This document shows positions 6,491 to 6,823 of a stretch of 6,823 nt of DNA, in pieces. This DNA comes from Planctomycetaceae bacterium (GTDB lineage: Bacteria > Planctomycetota > Planctomycetia > Pirellulales > Pirellulaceae): contig SLMF01000381.1 of assembly GCA_007133715.1 (NCBI GenBank), positions 1 to 6,823 on the forward strand, given 5' to 3'. A program made the translations under genes and the position numbers. A model generated the notes under the pieces. The model was not told the origin of the DNA and searched no databases. It saw only the letters and a list, made by a program, of their open reading frames with translations. Each line of letters opens with the position of its first letter. Position 1 is the stretch's first letter.

Positions 6491-6532
6491 CGGGAAGGCG
6501 GTTCCCGAGTCACTTTATCGGTTCTACCGATA
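6491..6532 (-). promoter_or_regulatory. Two inverted repeats upstream of the barrel gene
   Basis: CGGGAA (6491-6496) pairs with TTCCCG (6502-6507), and TATCGGT (6516-6522) pairs with ACCGATA (6526-6532) around a 3-base centre. They lie 59-100 bases upstream of the start codon. The second has the form of an operator half-site pair embedded in AT-richer DNA; the first could be a leader hairpin. No regulator is known. Confidence 0.3.
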
Positions 6533-6748
6533 TTTCTGCCTGATTGTTTTATTCTGATTTTGCCGGAAACACCCCCTGGTGCCCCGATTGCTCCGCAAGA
6601 GAAGTCGCAGAGTAGCTGCCCATTTTCCCAGCAGGGTAAAGAGAGAGAGCGGGGCGAAGCAACGGCACCGTAAAGCTCCCCCCTTTTTGAGGCAGCATCT
6701 AGTGCCGCAAATCACAATTGACGTTACATAACACGATTCTCTTGGATG

Positions 6749-6767
6749 CCCCCGGCTTGCCCGGGGG
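6749..6767. repeat. Strong GC-rich hairpin, possible dispersed intergenic repeat
   Basis: CCCCCGG (6749-6755) and CCGGGGG (6761-6767) form a perfect 7-bp all-GC stem around the loop CTTGC. It is not followed by a T-run on either strand and no gene ends nearby within the window. It could end a transcript of a minus-strand gene beyond the right edge, or be one copy of a dispersed planctomycete intergenic hairpin. The second idea is an impression, not something this window can show. Confidence 0.4.
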
Positions 6768-6823
6768 AGGATTCACGCTCTTCGCTATCTCCGCCCGCTC
6801 CCCTTGTTTCTCTTGGGTGGCCC

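Larger units (their letters stand above)
6433..6823. other. 391-base gene-free region with leader repeats and a GC hairpin
   Basis: No convincing gene was found. A minus-strand 63-codon frame (6524-6715) rich in Arg, Cys and Leu has no recognisable domain. A plus-strand frame opening at the ATG at 6746 runs off the right edge without a ribosome-binding site and begins inside a hairpin. The region must contain the barrel gene's promoter, but I could not identify a credible -35/-10 pair. It holds a short GA repeat near 6641-6650, inverted repeats at 6491-6507 and 6516-6532, and a strong hairpin at 6749-6767. It is also locally more AT-rich around 6514-6560 and 6705-6740. Confidence 0.55.

Noticed and set aside
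6433..6513. GTG start at 6513 giving a 430-residue barrel protein
   Set aside because: There is no ribosome-binding site ahead of it, and the added 27 polar residues would push the signal peptide inward; the ATG at 6432 has a G-run six bases upstream.
6524..6715. A 63-codon minus-strand frame upstream of the barrel gene
   Set aside because: It shows no recognisable features and it spans the likely promoter and operator-like repeats of the barrel gene.
6746..6823. A plus-strand frame starting at the ATG at 6746 and open to the right edge
   Set aside because: The start codon abuts the 6749-6767 hairpin, no ribosome-binding site precedes it, and 26 codons of Pro/Ser-rich sequence cannot support a gene.
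1..6823. CRISPR array, tRNA/rRNA genes, transposase or phage genes
   Set aside because: No regularly spaced direct repeats, cloverleaf-like segments or transposase/integrase motifs were seen on either strand.

Overview
The window looks like a chromosomal stretch of a planctomycete, most likely of the Pirellulales type. The evidence is the high GC content and four protein types that commonly occur together there: an outer-membrane barrel protein of the planctomycete BBP7 family, a PEP-CTERM surface protein, a Tat-exported calcineurin-like phosphoesterase and a secreted sialate O-acetylesterase-like esterase. This is inferred from protein character only; no rRNA or other taxonomic marker is present.

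Layout. Bases 2-286 (+) are the C-terminal end of a metallo-beta-lactamase-fold hydrolase that enters from the left edge. It converges on a run of five minus-strand genes. From upstream to downstream on the minus strand these are: a BBP7 barrel protein (6432-5221), a sialate O-acetylesterase-like SGNH esterase (5017-3599), a Tat-signal metallophosphoesterase (3478-2525), an unrecognised two-helix membrane protein (2280-1600) and a PEP-CTERM protein with a fourfold internal repeat (1386-370). The gaps between them are 203, 120, 244 and 213 bases, and every gene has its own ribosome-binding site. Only the esterase/phosphoesterase pair is close enough to make co-transcription reasonably likely. 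Bases 6433-6823 hold no supported gene, but carry small inverted repeats in the barrel gene's leader and a strong GC-rich hairpin.

How the genes relate. All five minus-strand products are predicted to leave the cytoplasm or sit in a membrane: outer-membrane barrel, Sec-exported esterase, Tat-exported phosphoesterase, inner-membrane protein with an exported domain, and an exosortase-sorted surface protein. The stretch is therefore an envelope or exported-protein neighbourhood. An esterase removing acetyl groups from glycans beside a phosphoesterase could reflect scavenging of decorated polysaccharides, but the sequence does not show a shared substrate.

I did not find a convincing undescribed multi-gene system. 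The most distinctive item is the repeat architecture of the PEP-CTERM protein. Next come the uncharacterised two-helix protein and several intergenic inverted repeats. A 777-codon open frame antisense to the esterase and phosphoesterase genes is explained as a by-product of codon usage.
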